Of a stretch of 64,000 nucleotides of DNA, positions 18,106 through 26,805 are shown one piece after another (positions within the stretch are counted from its first letter, which is position 1; each line of letters begins with the position of its first letter). This DNA comes from Mycolicibacterium rhodesiae NBB3 (GTDB taxonomy: Bacteria; Actinomycetota; Actinomycetes; Mycobacteriales; Mycobacteriaceae). Below the pieces are notes generated by a model. It was given only the letters and a program-made list of their open reading frames with translations. It did not search any database and was not told the DNA's origin. The stretch covers positions 3,844,001 to 3,908,000 of the forward strand of contig NC_016604.1 in assembly GCF_000230895.2 (NCBI RefSeq), given 5' to 3'. A program made the translations under genes and the position numbers.

Positions 18106-19419
18106 CTAGTGGCTCTCGGGAGCGATCATGCGGGTGGGGATCGCCGGCTCACCGCGGGAGAGCTTCAGGCCGTCCCACGGCAGGCTTCCCAGCCCCTCCT
18201 TGACGCGTTCGCGTCCGGCGGCGAGGTCGAAGTCGCGTATCGACTCACCCTCACGCATGAAGTCGACCGTAAGCGTGCGTCCCGACTCGCCCTGGGGTCG
18301 CTGCCCGTACGGATGGACGATCTCTTCGACGATGGTTCCGGTGGTTTTGCACGTCCGCATCGCCTGTTTCCGGCCGCCGTGAGACTCCTTGTGGCTGCTC
18401 CGCTTTTCCACCGGCAGTCCGTCGACCTCGACCAGCTTGTAAACCATGCTGGCGGTAGGCGCGCCTGACCCGGTGACGACGGAGGTGCCGACTCCGTAGA
18501 TATCCACCGGTTCGACCCGCAGTGCCGCAATGGCGTACTCGTCGAGGTCGCCGGACACCACGATGCGGGTGTTGCGGGCGCCCAGGCTGTCGAGCTGTGC
18601 CCGGACCTGCCTGGCGAGTACTCCGAGGTCGCCCGAGTCGATGCGGACCGCGCCGAGTTCCGGGCCTGCCACCTCGACGGCGTTGGCCACGCCCTGAGTG
18701 ATGTCGTAGGTGTCGACCAGCAGCGTGGTGCCGACACCGAGCGCGTCGACCTGGGCCTTGAATGCCGCCTTCTCGTCGGGACCGTTGTGATCGGTGTGCA
18801 GCAGCGTGAACGCGTGCGCACTGGTGCCCAGCGCCGGCACACCGTAGGTGCGCTGCGCTTCCAGGTTCGATGTGCCGCTGAAGCCCGCGAGGTAGGCGGC
18901 TCGCGCAGCCGCGACCGCGGCGTGCTCGTGGGTCCGCCGCGAGCCCATCTCGATCATCGCGCGGCCCTCTGCGGCGCTGACCATGCGCGCAGCGGCCGAA
19001 GCGATCGCAGTGTCGTGGTTGAAGATCGACAGGGCCAGCGTTTCCAGGACTACGCATTCACCGAACGTGCCGTGCACGCTCAGTACCGGGGAACCTGGGA
19101 AGTAGAGCTCACCCTCGCCGTAGCCGTCGATGTCGCCACGAAACCGATAGTCCGCGAGGTACGCCAACGTCTCGGGGTCGCAGAAGTCCGAAAGCGACGC
19201 CAGTGCGGCATCGTCGAAGATGAACCGCGCCAACGCATCCACGAATCGGCCGGTCCCGGCGACCACGCCGTAGCGCCGCCCTTCGGGAAGTCGCCGGGCG
19301 AACACCTCGAACGTCGTCCGGCGGTGAGCGGTGCCGTCGCGCAACGCGGCCGCCAGCATCGTCAGCTCGTACTTGTCGGTGAGCAACGCCGTAGACGCCC
19401 CTGCAGACTTTCCGGCCAC
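18106..19419 (-). CDS. pncB: Nicotinate phosphoribosyltransferase PncB
   Basis: Salvages nicotinate to NaMN for NAD synthesis using PRPP. The 437-residue protein from GTG 19419 carries the family start ALLTDKYELTMLAAALRDG, the catalytic His region (GSRRTHEHAAVAAAR) and the phosphate-binding segment (IDSGDLGVLARQ, VSGDLDEY). Alignment with Rv1330c (448 residues) supports this start; the open frame continues far upstream through the clpS region and is spurious there. Divergent from clpS with a 141-base gap. It ends eight bases before the proposed dinG start, so pncB and dinG form an operon. Confidence 0.93.
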   Translation of the reverse strand: MAGKSAGASTALLTDKYELTMLAAALRDGTAHRRTTFEVFARRLPEGRRYGVVAGTGRFVDALARFIFDDAALASLSDFCDPETLAYLADYRFRGDIDGYGEGELYFPGSPVLSVHGTFGECVVLETLALSIFNHDTAIASAAARMVSAAEGRAMIEMGSRRTHEHAAVAAARAAYLAGFSGTSNLEAQRTYGVPALGTSAHAFTLLHTDHNGPDEKAAFKAQVDALGVGTTLLVDTYDITQGVANAVEVAGPELGAVRIDSGDLGVLARQVRAQLDSLGARNTRIVVSGDLDEYAIAALRVEPVDIYGVGTSVVTGSGAPTASMVYKLVEVDGLPVEKRSSHKESHGGRKQAMRTCKTTGTIVEEIVHPYGQRPQGESGRTLTVDFMREGESIRDFDLAAGRERVKEGLGSLPWDGLKLSRGEPAIPTRMIAPESH

Positions 19420-19560
19420 ACCGCAACCGTATCGGCTGACGGGCGGCAAACCGTCCCGTGCACGCGTGTTGCGGCCCGGCCACACGATCATCTCCAGCGG
19501 GATTGGGGTCAACGACGGGCTGTAGGCGGCGTGGGTGACTGCCTCGCTATCCTTGTCCAC

Positions 19561-19863
19561 ATGGTTACGCCGGCGAAGGCCCGACCGGGAACTCGCGAAG
19601 AACGTGACGTTGCCCCTGTCGATGCCACGGATAGCCCTTGGGTGACCCTGGTCTGGGACGACCCGGTGAATTTGATGACCTACGTGACGTACGTGTTCCA
19701 GAAGCTTTTCGGCTACAGCGAGCCCCACGCGACCAAGCTGATGATGCAGGTGCACAACGAGGGGAAGGCTGTGGTCTCGGCAGGCAGACGTGAGTCGATG
19801 GAGATCGACGTCTCCAAACTCCACGCCGCGGGACTGTGGGCGACCCTGCAGCAGGACCGCTGA
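19561..19863 (+). CDS. clpS: ATP-dependent Clp protease adaptor ClpS
   Basis: Binds the N-domain of the Clp ATPase and delivers N-end-rule substrates. The 100-residue protein has a disordered N-terminus followed by the ClpS fold: WVTLVWDDPVNLMTYV (the Asp-Asp-Pro-x-Asn hallmark of the binding pocket), LFGYSEPHATKLMMQVH and the C-terminal AAGLWATLQ. The ATG at 19561 gives the length of Rv1331 (101). First gene of a plus-strand run; the DUF2017 gene starts seven bases after its stop. Confidence 0.95.
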   Translation: MVTPAKARPGTREERDVAPVDATDSPWVTLVWDDPVNLMTYVTYVFQKLFGYSEPHATKLMMQVHNEGKAVVSAGRRESMEIDVSKLHAAGLWATLQQDR

Positions 19864-19870
19864 TCCGACA

Positions 19871-20452
19871 GTGCGCAAATGGAAACGGGTCGACACCGCC
19901 GACGGCCCGCGCTTCCGTTCGGCGTTGGCCGCACACGAGGTCTCGCTGTTGCAGAACCTTGCGACATCCTTGGTGGGCATGCTCGACGACCGCGAATCAT
20001 CCTCTCCCGCTGACGAACTCGAAGAGATAACCGGAATGCGGACCGGCCACTCGACGCCGCCGCAGGACGAGACGATGAAGCGGTTGCTACCGGACTTCTT
20101 CCGGCCGCAGCGCGATCATCCGGCCGGTTCCGGCCCCGCTGAAAGTCTCAACAGCGCGCTCCGAAGCTTGCATGAACCCGAGATCATCGACGCCAAACGT
20201 GAGGCGGCGCAACGGTTGCTGGACACCGTGCCGCCTCGCGGTGGCAAGTTCGAGCTCACCGAAAGCGACGCGCACGCCTGGGCGGCGGCGGTCAACGACA
20301 TGCGGCTTGCGTTGGGAACCATGCTCGGAGTTTCGCAGGACGGTCCCGCCGAACTGTCGCCCGAACATCCGATGGCCGGCCATCTGGATGTTTATCAATG
20401 GTTGACCGTCCTGCAGGAGTATCTGGTCCTCTCGATGATGGGCAGGTCATGA
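19871..20452 (+). CDS. DUF2017 protein
   Basis: A 193-residue acidic cytoplasmic protein of unknown function, equivalent to Rv1332. The GTG at 19871 (RKWKRVDTADGPRF after the initiator) was chosen because it follows clpS by seven bases and matches the family start; upstream codons lie inside clpS. Helical content predominates, with ELTESDAHAWAAAVNDMRLALG as a conserved region. It is always placed between clpS and the S58 peptidase in mycobacteria, so a proteolysis-linked role is possible but unproven. ATGA overlap with the next gene. Confidence 0.85.
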   Translation: MRKWKRVDTADGPRFRSALAAHEVSLLQNLATSLVGMLDDRESSSPADELEEITGMRTGHSTPPQDETMKRLLPDFFRPQRDHPAGSGPAESLNSALRSLHEPEIIDAKREAAQRLLDTVPPRGGKFELTESDAHAWAAAVNDMRLALGTMLGVSQDGPAELSPEHPMAGHLDVYQWLTVLQEYLVLSMMGRS

Positions 20453-21474
20453 CCATGGGCGCGATCACCGACGTCAGCGGAATCAGCGTCGGCCACCACC
20501 ACCGGATCGATCCTGACGCCGAACTCGGCTCCGGATGGGCCACCGGAACCACCGTCGTGCTGACACCACCGGGCACCGTCGGCGCCGTCGACTGCAGGGG
20601 CGGCGCGCCGGGCACTCGCGAGACGGACCTGCTCGACCCCATCAATTCCGTGCGCCACGTCGACGCCGTCGTGCTGACCGGCGGCAGCGGTTTCGGGCTC
20701 GCCGCGGCCGACGGCGTCATGGCCTGGCTCGAGGAGCAGGGCCGGGGCGTGGCGATGGAGGGCGGTGTCGTACCGATCGTTCCCGCCGCGGTGATTTTTG
20801 ATCTACCCGTTGGGGGGTGGCAGTGCCGACCAACCCCGGAGTTCGGCTACACCGCGGCGAGCACTGCCGGTGCCGACGTCGCGATCGGGACCGTCGGAGC
20901 GGGTACGGGGGCACGCGTCGGCGTGCTCAAAGGCGGGGTGGGTACCGCCTCGGTGACCCTGGAGTCGGGCGTCACGGTCGGCGCGCTCGTGGTCGTCAAC
21001 GCCGCAGGCGATGCCGTGGACACCGCGACGGGCCTGCCCTGGCTCGCCGATCAGATCGAGGAGTTCGGTCTCATCGCGCCGCCTGCGGATCAGATCGCCG
21101 CGTACGCCGACCGCCACATCGAGCTCAGCCCGCTCAACACCACCATCGCCGTCGTCGCCACCGACGCGGTGCTGAGCAAGGCAGGGTGCCGCCGGATGGC
21201 CGTCGCTGCGCAGGACGGCCTCGCTCGCACCATCCGGCCGTGCCACACCCCGCTTGATGGCGATACGGTGTTCGCGCTGGCTACCGGAGCCATCGAGGTG
21301 CCGCCGGATCCGACGACCCCGGCGTCGATGTCGCCGGAGGTGCCGTTGATCACCGCGCTCGGGGCAGCTGCGGCGGATTGCCTGGCCCGGGCGGTCCTGG
21401 TGGGTGTGCTGGCGGCCGAGTCGGTCGCCGGAATACCGACTTACCGGGACATGTTGCCTGGAGCATTCGAATGA
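20449..21474 (+). CDS. P1 family (S58, DmpA-type) self-processing aminopeptidase
   Basis: An N-terminal-nucleophile hydrolase that cleaves itself into two chains and acts as an aminopeptidase or amidase. The 341-residue length matches Rv1333 (344). The processing site is in SPLNTTIAVVATDA: cleavage before the first Thr after Asn would expose the nucleophile, as in beta-aminopeptidases. The N-terminal half carries the glycine-rich VVLTGGSGFGLAAADGV. The ATG at 20449 overlaps the preceding stop as ATGA, showing translational coupling. Natural substrate unknown. Lies directly upstream of the mec-cysO-cysM sulfur genes. Confidence 0.9.
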   Translation: MTMGAITDVSGISVGHHHRIDPDAELGSGWATGTTVVLTPPGTVGAVDCRGGAPGTRETDLLDPINSVRHVDAVVLTGGSGFGLAAADGVMAWLEEQGRGVAMEGGVVPIVPAAVIFDLPVGGWQCRPTPEFGYTAASTAGADVAIGTVGAGTGARVGVLKGGVGTASVTLESGVTVGALVVVNAAGDAVDTATGLPWLADQIEEFGLIAPPADQIAAYADRHIELSPLNTTIAVVATDAVLSKAGCRRMAVAAQDGLARTIRPCHTPLDGDTVFALATGAIEVPPDPTTPASMSPEVPLITALGAAAADCLARAVLVGVLAAESVAGIPTYRDMLPGAFE

Positions 21475-21487
21475 AAGGTCAAAGAAG

Positions 21488-21901
21488 GTGCTGGTGATCC
21501 GAGCGGACCTGGTCGACGCCATGGTCGCCCACGCCCGCGCCGACCACCCCGACGAAGCGTGCGGGGTGATCGCGGGGCCTGAGGGTGCCGATCGCCCGGA
21601 GCGGTTCATCGCGATGCTGAACGCCGAGCGTTCGCCGACGTTCTACCGGTTCGACTCCGGGGAGCAGCTGAAGGTGTGGCGCGCGATGGAAAATGCGGAC
21701 GAGGTACCCGTCGTCATCTATCACTCGCATACCGCCACCGAGGCGTACCCGAGCCGCACCGACATCTCCTACGCGTCAGAACCAGACGCCCACTATGTGT
21801 TGGTGTCGACCCGCGACCCGGACGAGCACGAGCTACGCAGCTACCGAATCATCGACGGCAACGTCACTGAAGAGCCCGTCAAGATAGTCGAGCAGTACTA
21901 G
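21488..21901 (+). CDS. mec: Zinc-dependent hydrolase Mec (JAMM/MPN+), releases cysteine from CysO
   Basis: Cuts the CysO-cysteine adduct to free cysteine. The 137-residue protein is a JAMM metalloprotease: Glu23 (PDEACGVIAG), His79 and His81 (IYHSHTATEA) and Asp92, fitting H-x-H-x10-D. The GTG at 21488 is preceded by AAAGAAG; a second GTG two codons later is possible. Equivalent to Rv1334. Together with cysO and cysM it forms the sulfocarrier-dependent cysteine pathway. Confidence 0.94.
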   Translation: MLVIRADLVDAMVAHARADHPDEACGVIAGPEGADRPERFIAMLNAERSPTFYRFDSGEQLKVWRAMENADEVPVVIYHSHTATEAYPSRTDISYASEPDAHYVLVSTRDPDEHELRSYRIIDGNVTEEPVKIVEQY

Positions 21902-21925
21902 AGCTTTGAAAGGAATGACCGACCC

Positions 21926-22198
21926 ATGTCTGTCACCGTGTCCATCCCGACCATCCTGCGCACCCACACCGGCGGCGAGAAGCGCGTCGCCGCGGAGGGC
22001 GAAACCCTGGGCGCCGTCATCAGTGATCTCGAATCGAATTACTCGGGAATCTCCGGTCGCCTGCTGGATGACGGCAAGCTGAACCGCTTCGTCAACATCT
22101 ACGTCAATGACGAAGATGTGCGGTTCTCCGGCGGGCTGGAAACCGCTATCTCCGAGGGGGATTCGGTCACGATCCTGCCTGCCGTCGCAGGTGGCTGA
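21926..22198 (+). CDS. cysO: Sulfur carrier protein CysO
   Basis: A ubiquitin-like (ThiS/MoaD) sulfur carrier. The 90-residue chain ends in the essential Gly-Gly (LPAVAGG), which is converted to a thiocarboxylate and supplies sulfur to CysM. A good Shine-Dalgarno (GAAAGGA) precedes the ATG. Equivalent to Rv1335. Its stop codon abuts the GTG of cysM with no gap, consistent with equimolar production. Confidence 0.96.
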   Translation: MSVTVSIPTILRTHTGGEKRVAAEGETLGAVISDLESNYSGISGRLLDDGKLNRFVNIYVNDEDVRFSGGLETAISEGDSVTILPAVAGG

Positions 22199-23170
22199 GT
22201 GACCCGATACGACTCCCTGATCGAGGCGCTGGGCAATACACCACTGGTTGGCCTGCAGCGGCTGTCGCCCCGGTGGAACGACGAGGACGGCGCACCGCAC
22301 GTGCGGTTGTGGGCAAAGCTCGAGGACCGTAACCCCACTGGTTCCATCAAGGACCGACCGGCCCTACGGATGATCGAGGATGCCGAGCGCCGGGGTGTAT
22401 TGCAGCCCGGCGCAACGATTCTCGAACCGACCAGTGGTAATACCGGAATCTCGCTGGCCATGGCGGCGTTGCTCAAGGGCTACCAGATGATCTGCGTGAT
22501 GCCCGAGAACACGTCCATCGAGCGACGGCAGCTGCTGGAACTCTACGGCGCACGGATCATCTACTCGCCCGCAGAGGGTGGCTCCAACACAGCGGTCGCA
22601 CACGCGAAAGAGCTTGCGCTGCAGAATCCTTCGTGGGTCATGCTCTACCAGTACGGCAACGCGTCGAATTCGCTGGCGCACTACGAGGGCACCGGACCTG
22701 AGCTGTTGGCCGACCTGCCGGAGATCACCCACTTCGTCGCGGGCCTTGGGACCACCGGCACGTTGATGGGCACCGGACGGTATCTGCGCGAGCACAAGCC
22801 CGACGTGCAGATCGTGGCGGCGGAGCCTCGCTACGGCGAGGGCGTGTATGCGTTACGCAACATCGACGAGGGCTTCATCCCCGAGTTGTACGACCCGGAT
22901 GTGCTGACCACCCGCTTCTCCGTCGGCTCGTACGACGCGGTCAAGCGCACCCGCGAGCTGGTCCAGGTGGAGGGCATCTTCGCCGGTATCTCCACCGGCG
23001 CGGTGCTCCATGCCGCACTCGGAATGGCGAGCAAGGCGCTCAAGGCTGGACAGCAGGCCGACATCGCGTTCGTCGTCGCCGATGCCGGTTGGAAGTATCT
23101 GTCGACCGGCGCGTACGCCGGTAGCCTGGATGACGCCGAGGACGCGTTGGAAGGGCAGTTGTGGGCGTAG
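22199..23170 (+). CDS. cysM: O-phosphoserine sulfhydrylase CysM
   Basis: PLP enzyme that joins O-phosphoserine with CysO-thiocarboxylate sulfur. The 323-residue length equals Rv1336. The Schiff-base Lys51 is in NPTGSIKDRP, the substrate loop TSGNTGISLAMAA and the phosphate loop GTTGTLMGTGRY are intact. The GTG start directly follows the cysO stop. It overlaps the rhomboid gene by ten bases. Part of the mec-cysO-cysM set, important for cysteine supply under oxidative stress in the genus. Confidence 0.97.
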   Translation: MTRYDSLIEALGNTPLVGLQRLSPRWNDEDGAPHVRLWAKLEDRNPTGSIKDRPALRMIEDAERRGVLQPGATILEPTSGNTGISLAMAALLKGYQMICVMPENTSIERRQLLELYGARIIYSPAEGGSNTAVAHAKELALQNPSWVMLYQYGNASNSLAHYEGTGPELLADLPEITHFVAGLGTTGTLMGTGRYLREHKPDVQIVAAEPRYGEGVYALRNIDEGFIPELYDPDVLTTRFSVGSYDAVKRTRELVQVEGIFAGISTGAVLHAALGMASKALKAGQQADIAFVVADAGWKYLSTGAYAGSLDDAEDALEGQLWA

Positions 23171-23847
23171 GACCGGGATACACAGGGGTTCCTGCGGAGC
23201 CGAAGAAGCGGCCCGCATGGATTGTCGGTGGCGTGACGATCGTCAGCTTCGTCGTACTGCTGTGGGTCATCGAATTGTGGGACAACCTGACCCGTCACCG
23301 CTTGGACAACAACGGCATCCGACCGCTGGAGACCGACGGGCTATGGGGCATCATCTGGGCGCCGCTGCTGCACTCGGACTGGAATCACCTGATCGCCAAC
23401 ACCGTTCCGGCATTGATACTCGGCTTCCTGATGACGCTGGCGGGGTTGTCGCGATTCATCTTCGCCACGGCCATCGTCTGGATTCTCGGCGGCCTCGGCA
23501 CCTGGTTGCTGGGCAACATCGGCGCGCACTGCCCATACGTCGGCGTACGTTGCGAGACCAACCACATCGGTGCGTCGGGTCTCATCTTCGGCTGGCTCGC
23601 GTTCCTGATCGTGTTCGGATTCTTCACCCGCAAGGTGTGGGAGATCGTCGTCGGCGTCGTCGTGCTCCTGGTGTACGGCAGTGTCCTGTTCGGCGTGCTG
23701 CCGGGAACCCCGGGGGTCTCGTGGCAGGGTCACCTCTGCGGGGCGATCGCCGGCGTCTTCGCGGCGTACGTGCTCTCCGGGCCCGAACGCAAGGCGCGTG
23801 AGCGTCGTAAGGTCGTCCCGAAAAATCCGTACAACCTGACGCCGTGA
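23161..23847 (+). CDS. Rhomboid-family intramembrane serine protease
   Basis: A 228-residue membrane protein with about six helices. The catalytic dyad is Ser139 (HIGASGLIFGW) and His191 (WQGHLCGAIAG), and Asn in HSDWNHLIAN stabilises the oxyanion, so it should be active. Equivalent to Rv1337. The GTG at 23161 overlaps the end of cysM by ten bases, and the stop overlaps the murI GTG. The protease substrate is unknown. Context (cysM upstream, murI downstream) is conserved but does not reveal a job. Confidence 0.92.
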   Translation: MGVGPGYTGVPAEPKKRPAWIVGGVTIVSFVVLLWVIELWDNLTRHRLDNNGIRPLETDGLWGIIWAPLLHSDWNHLIANTVPALILGFLMTLAGLSRFIFATAIVWILGGLGTWLLGNIGAHCPYVGVRCETNHIGASGLIFGWLAFLIVFGFFTRKVWEIVVGVVVLLVYGSVLFGVLPGTPGVSWQGHLCGAIAGVFAAYVLSGPERKARERRKVVPKNPYNLTP

Positions 23848-24677
23848 GTTCGCCGACTGCACCCGTCGGGATCTTCGACTCCGGCGTCGGCGGGCTGACG
23901 GTCGCCCGCGCGATCATCGACCAGCTGCCCGACGAAGACATCATCTATGTCGGCGACACCGCCAACGGTCCCTACGGTCCGCTGACCATTCCGGAGATCC
24001 GCGGACACGCGCTGGCGATAGGTGACGATCTCGTATCGCGCGGCGTCAAGGCGCTGGTGATCGCGTGCAACACGGCGTCATCGGCGTGCCTGCGCGACGC
24101 CAGGGAGCGGTATGCGCCGGTGCCCGTGATCGAGGTGATCCTGCCCGCCGTCCGCCGTGCGGTGGCCGCGACCCGCAACGGACGCATCGGCGTCATCGGC
24201 ACTGAGGCGACCATCGCATCCGGGGCGTATCACGACGCATTCGCCGCCGCGCGCGACACCGAGGTGATCGGGGTGGCATGCCCTCGGTTCGTGGATTTCG
24301 TCGAGCGGGGAGTGACCAGTGGCAGGCAGGTGCTCGGACTTGCGGAGGGCTATCTCGAGCCACTCCAACGGGCCGAGGTCGACACGTTGGTGCTGGGATG
24401 CACGCACTATCCGATGTTGTCGGGACTGATCCAACTCGCCATGGGCGATCACGTGACGCTTGTGTCCAGCGCCGAGGAGACCGCCAAGGACTTACTGCGA
24501 GTGCTCACCGAATTGGATTTGCTGCATCCGCATCCCGACGATCCGCAGTCTGCGGTGCACCGCCGTTTCGAAGCAACCGGCGAACCTGAGGCGTTCACCA
24601 CACTTGCGGGTCGATTTCTCGGCCCGACCCTTGACGGTGTTCGCCCTGTTCAGCGGCCTGCTGACACCAAAAAGTGA
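23844..24677 (+). CDS. murI: Glutamate racemase MurI
   Basis: Makes D-glutamate for peptidoglycan. The 277-residue protein shows GIFDSGVGGLTV at the start and the two catalytic cysteines, Cys75 (ACNTASSA) and Cys186 (LGCTHYPML). The GTG at 23844 overlaps the rhomboid stop by four bases. Equivalent to Rv1338. Cytoplasmic. Downstream 58 bases separate it from the phosphodiesterase gene. Confidence 0.97.
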   Translation: MSSPTAPVGIFDSGVGGLTVARAIIDQLPDEDIIYVGDTANGPYGPLTIPEIRGHALAIGDDLVSRGVKALVIACNTASSACLRDARERYAPVPVIEVILPAVRRAVAATRNGRIGVIGTEATIASGAYHDAFAAARDTEVIGVACPRFVDFVERGVTSGRQVLGLAEGYLEPLQRAEVDTLVLGCTHYPMLSGLIQLAMGDHVTLVSSAEETAKDLLRVLTELDLLHPHPDDPQSAVHRRFEATGEPEAFTTLAGRFLGPTLDGVRPVQRPADTKK

Positions 24678-24735
24678 ATTCGATGGCGCAAACCGGCGAT
24701 GTTTTCGTCAAGTGGCTATTGGGCATGGCAAGCTA

Positions 24736-25509
24736 GTGAGCGTGCGAATCACCGTACTCGGTTGCTCCGGCAGTGTTGTCGGGCCAGATTCGCCAGCGTC
24801 CGGTTACCTGGTCACAGCTCCCGACACCCCACCACTGGTCCTCGATTTCGGTGGCGGCGTGCTTGGCGCACTGCAGCGTTACGCGGATCCGAACTCGGTG
24901 TACGTCCTCCTTTCGCATCTACACGCGGACCACTGTCTCGATCTGCCCGGACTGTTCGTGTGGCGGCGTTATCACCCGTCGCCCGCGCAGGAGCGCGGCG
25001 TCATGTACGGCCCGGCCAACACCTGGGCCCGACTCGGTGCGGCATCGTCGCCCGAGGGCGGTGAGATCGACGACTTCTCCGACATCTTCGAGATTCGGCA
25101 CTGGGTGGACAACCGTGCTGTGCAGATCGGGTCGCTGGACGTCGAGCCGCGGCTGGTGTGTCATCCCACCGAGTCGTACGGCTTCCGGATCACCGACCCG
25201 TCGGGCGCCACGCTGGTCTACAGCGGTGATACCGGGTACTGCGACGCGCTGATCGATCTGGCCCGGGGAGCAGACGTCTTTCTCTGCGAGGCCTCGTGGA
25301 CACATTCACCTGACCGGCCGCCCAGGCTGCACCTGTCGGGGACGGAAGCCGGCCGCGCCGCCGCCAACGCGGGAGTCGGGGAGCTGCTGTTGACGCACAT
25401 CCCGCCGTGGACGTCACGCGAGGACGTGATCAGCGAGGCGAAGGCCGAGTTCGACGGTCCGGTGCATGCAGTGGTGTGTGGTGAGTCGTTCGAGGTCGCT
25501 CGCTCCTGA
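24736..25509 (+). CDS. Metallo-beta-lactamase-fold cyclic nucleotide phosphodiesterase
   Basis: Equivalent to Rv1339, described as an atypical class II cAMP phosphodiesterase that influences cell-wall permeability and drug tolerance. The 257-residue protein from GTG 24736 (a second GTG is at 24742) has the metal motif H61-L-H-A-D-H66 in LLSHLHADHCLDL, later ligands in SGDTGYCD, and a closing His in LLLTHIPPWTS. With two adenylate cyclase genes in the window (26-1630 and 40971-42446) it provides a possible cAMP sink. Longer upstream open frame overlaps murI and is unsupported. Confidence 0.92.
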   Translation: MSVRITVLGCSGSVVGPDSPASGYLVTAPDTPPLVLDFGGGVLGALQRYADPNSVYVLLSHLHADHCLDLPGLFVWRRYHPSPAQERGVMYGPANTWARLGAASSPEGGEIDDFSDIFEIRHWVDNRAVQIGSLDVEPRLVCHPTESYGFRITDPSGATLVYSGDTGYCDALIDLARGADVFLCEASWTHSPDRPPRLHLSGTEAGRAAANAGVGELLLTHIPPWTSREDVISEAKAEFDGPVHAVVCGESFEVARS

Positions 25510-25565
25510 CGGTGCCTGATTGCCGGCTCGGCCGGCGGGTCGGTCCCACCGGATAGGGTTGGCCC

Positions 25566-26348
25566 GTGTCCAGACGAGAAGACGGCCGGCTTGACGACGA
25601 GCTGCGACCGGTTCGCATCACGCGCGGCTTCACAAGTCATCCCGCCGGCTCGGTGCTGGTGGAGTTCGGCGAGACCCGGGTCATGTGCACGGCCAGCGTC
25701 ACCGAAGGTGTGCCCCGCTGGCGTAAGGGTTCCGGGCAGGGTTGGCTGACCGCCGAGTACGCGATGCTGCCGGCCGCCACCCACGATCGCTCCGACCGTG
25801 AATCGGTGAAGGGCCGCGTCGGCGGCCGCACCCAGGAGATCAGCCGGCTGGTCGGACGGTCGTTGCGCGCCTGCATCGATCTCGGCGCCCTCGGCGAGAA
25901 CACCATCGCGATCGACTGCGATGTCCTGCAGGCCGACGGCGGTACCCGCACTGCGGCGATCACCGGGGCGTACGTGGCGCTCGCGGATGCGGTGACGTTT
26001 CTGGGCGCGGGAGGCAAACTGTCGGATCCGCGGCCACTGTCGTGCGCGATCGCGGCGGTGAGTGTCGGTGTGGTGGACGGACGGGTTCGTGTGGACCTGC
26101 CGTACACGGAAGACTCGCGTGCCGAGGTCGACATGAACGTCGTCGCCACCGATACCGGAACGCTGGTGGAAATCCAGGGCACCGGGGAAGGGGCCACGTT
26201 CCCGCGTTCAACGCTGGACAAGATGCTCGACGCCGCCATGGAGGGGTGTGAGCAGATCTTCGTGATCCAGCGCGAGGCACTGGAATTGCCGTATCCGGGC
26301 GTGCTGCCGGAGTCGAGCGAGCCGGCCAAGAAGGCGTTCGGCAGCTGA
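25566..26348 (+). CDS. rph: Ribonuclease PH
   Basis: Phosphorolytic 3'-5' exoribonuclease that trims tRNA 3' ends. The 260-residue protein starts at GTG 25566 and shows the family features: RPVRITRGF near the start, RESVKGRVGGRTQEISRLVGRSLRA with the phosphate-binding Arg residues, and DCDVLQADGGTRTAAITGA. Equivalent to Rv1340. A factor-independent-type hairpin follows at 26367, ending the plus-strand run that started at clpS. Confidence 0.97.
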   Translation: MSRREDGRLDDELRPVRITRGFTSHPAGSVLVEFGETRVMCTASVTEGVPRWRKGSGQGWLTAEYAMLPAATHDRSDRESVKGRVGGRTQEISRLVGRSLRACIDLGALGENTIAIDCDVLQADGGTRTAAITGAYVALADAVTFLGAGGKLSDPRPLSCAIAAVSVGVVDGRVRVDLPYTEDSRAEVDMNVVATDTGTLVEIQGTGEGATFPRSTLDKMLDAAMEGCEQIFVIQREALELPYPGVLPESSEPAKKAFGS

Positions 26349-26366
26349 CCGATCGTCAAACGGGTA

Positions 26367-26400
26367 AGCACCCCCGACTCTGGTGAGCCGAGGGTGCTTT
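26367..26400 (+). terminator. Hairpin terminator after rph
   Basis: The arms AGCACCC and GGGTGCT pair perfectly, with further pairing toward a short loop containing two mismatches, followed by TTT. It lies 18 bases after the rph stop and just before the end of the minus-strand gene at 26410, so it may serve both directions. Confidence 0.7.
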
Positions 26401-26409
26401 CCGCATCGG

Positions 26410-26658
26410 TTACTTCGAGCTGTTGCTCGCGGCCTTCTGACGTGACTCCTGTGCCTTGGCCTTGGCGCGAGCGCTTTCGGCTTCGGCCTCCGCACGGGCT
26501 GCGTCGAGCTGGTGTGAGGCCTTCTCGACCTGTGCGCGACCCTCTTCCTGGAGATCACTTCGGCTCAAGATGACTCCGAGGACCTGCTTGGTAAACCCGA
26601 TCGCGCCGGACACGATGCCTCGTACTGCTTCGATGGGTCCGCTGTTGTTCTCGGCCAC
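26410..26658 (-). CDS. Small helical protein, microaggregate-binding protein 1/CsbD-like
   Basis: An 82-residue protein with a hydrophobic, glycine-containing helix (GIVSGAIGFTKQVLGVIL) and then a highly charged Ala/Glu/Arg/Lys helix (about residues 40-80) likely to be a coiled coil. It resembles the small mycobacterial microaggregate-binding proteins; function unknown. The GTG at 26658 is preferred over the ATG at 26676 because GGAGGGG sits 5-6 bases upstream of the GTG. It is on the opposite strand between rph and rdgB. Confidence 0.75.
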   Translation of the reverse strand: MAENNSGPIEAVRGIVSGAIGFTKQVLGVILSRSDLQEEGRAQVEKASHQLDAARAEAEAESARAKAKAQESRQKAASNSSK

Positions 26659-26805
26659 TAGTTCCCCTCCGCTCATTGACGACCGACCGTGTTGTCGGCG
26701 TCTGACGAAGTAGCGGTACCCCTCGCGCTAGCTGTTGCAAGCGCATTGTTAGCGGTGTCACAAACGAGGCGCCGTCTACCGTTGAGCGGTGTCCTGGAGC
26801 CACTC

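Noticed and set aside
19420..19980. Upstream extension of the pncB frame
   Set aside because: Runs antisense through clpS; the GTG at 19419 aligns with the family start.
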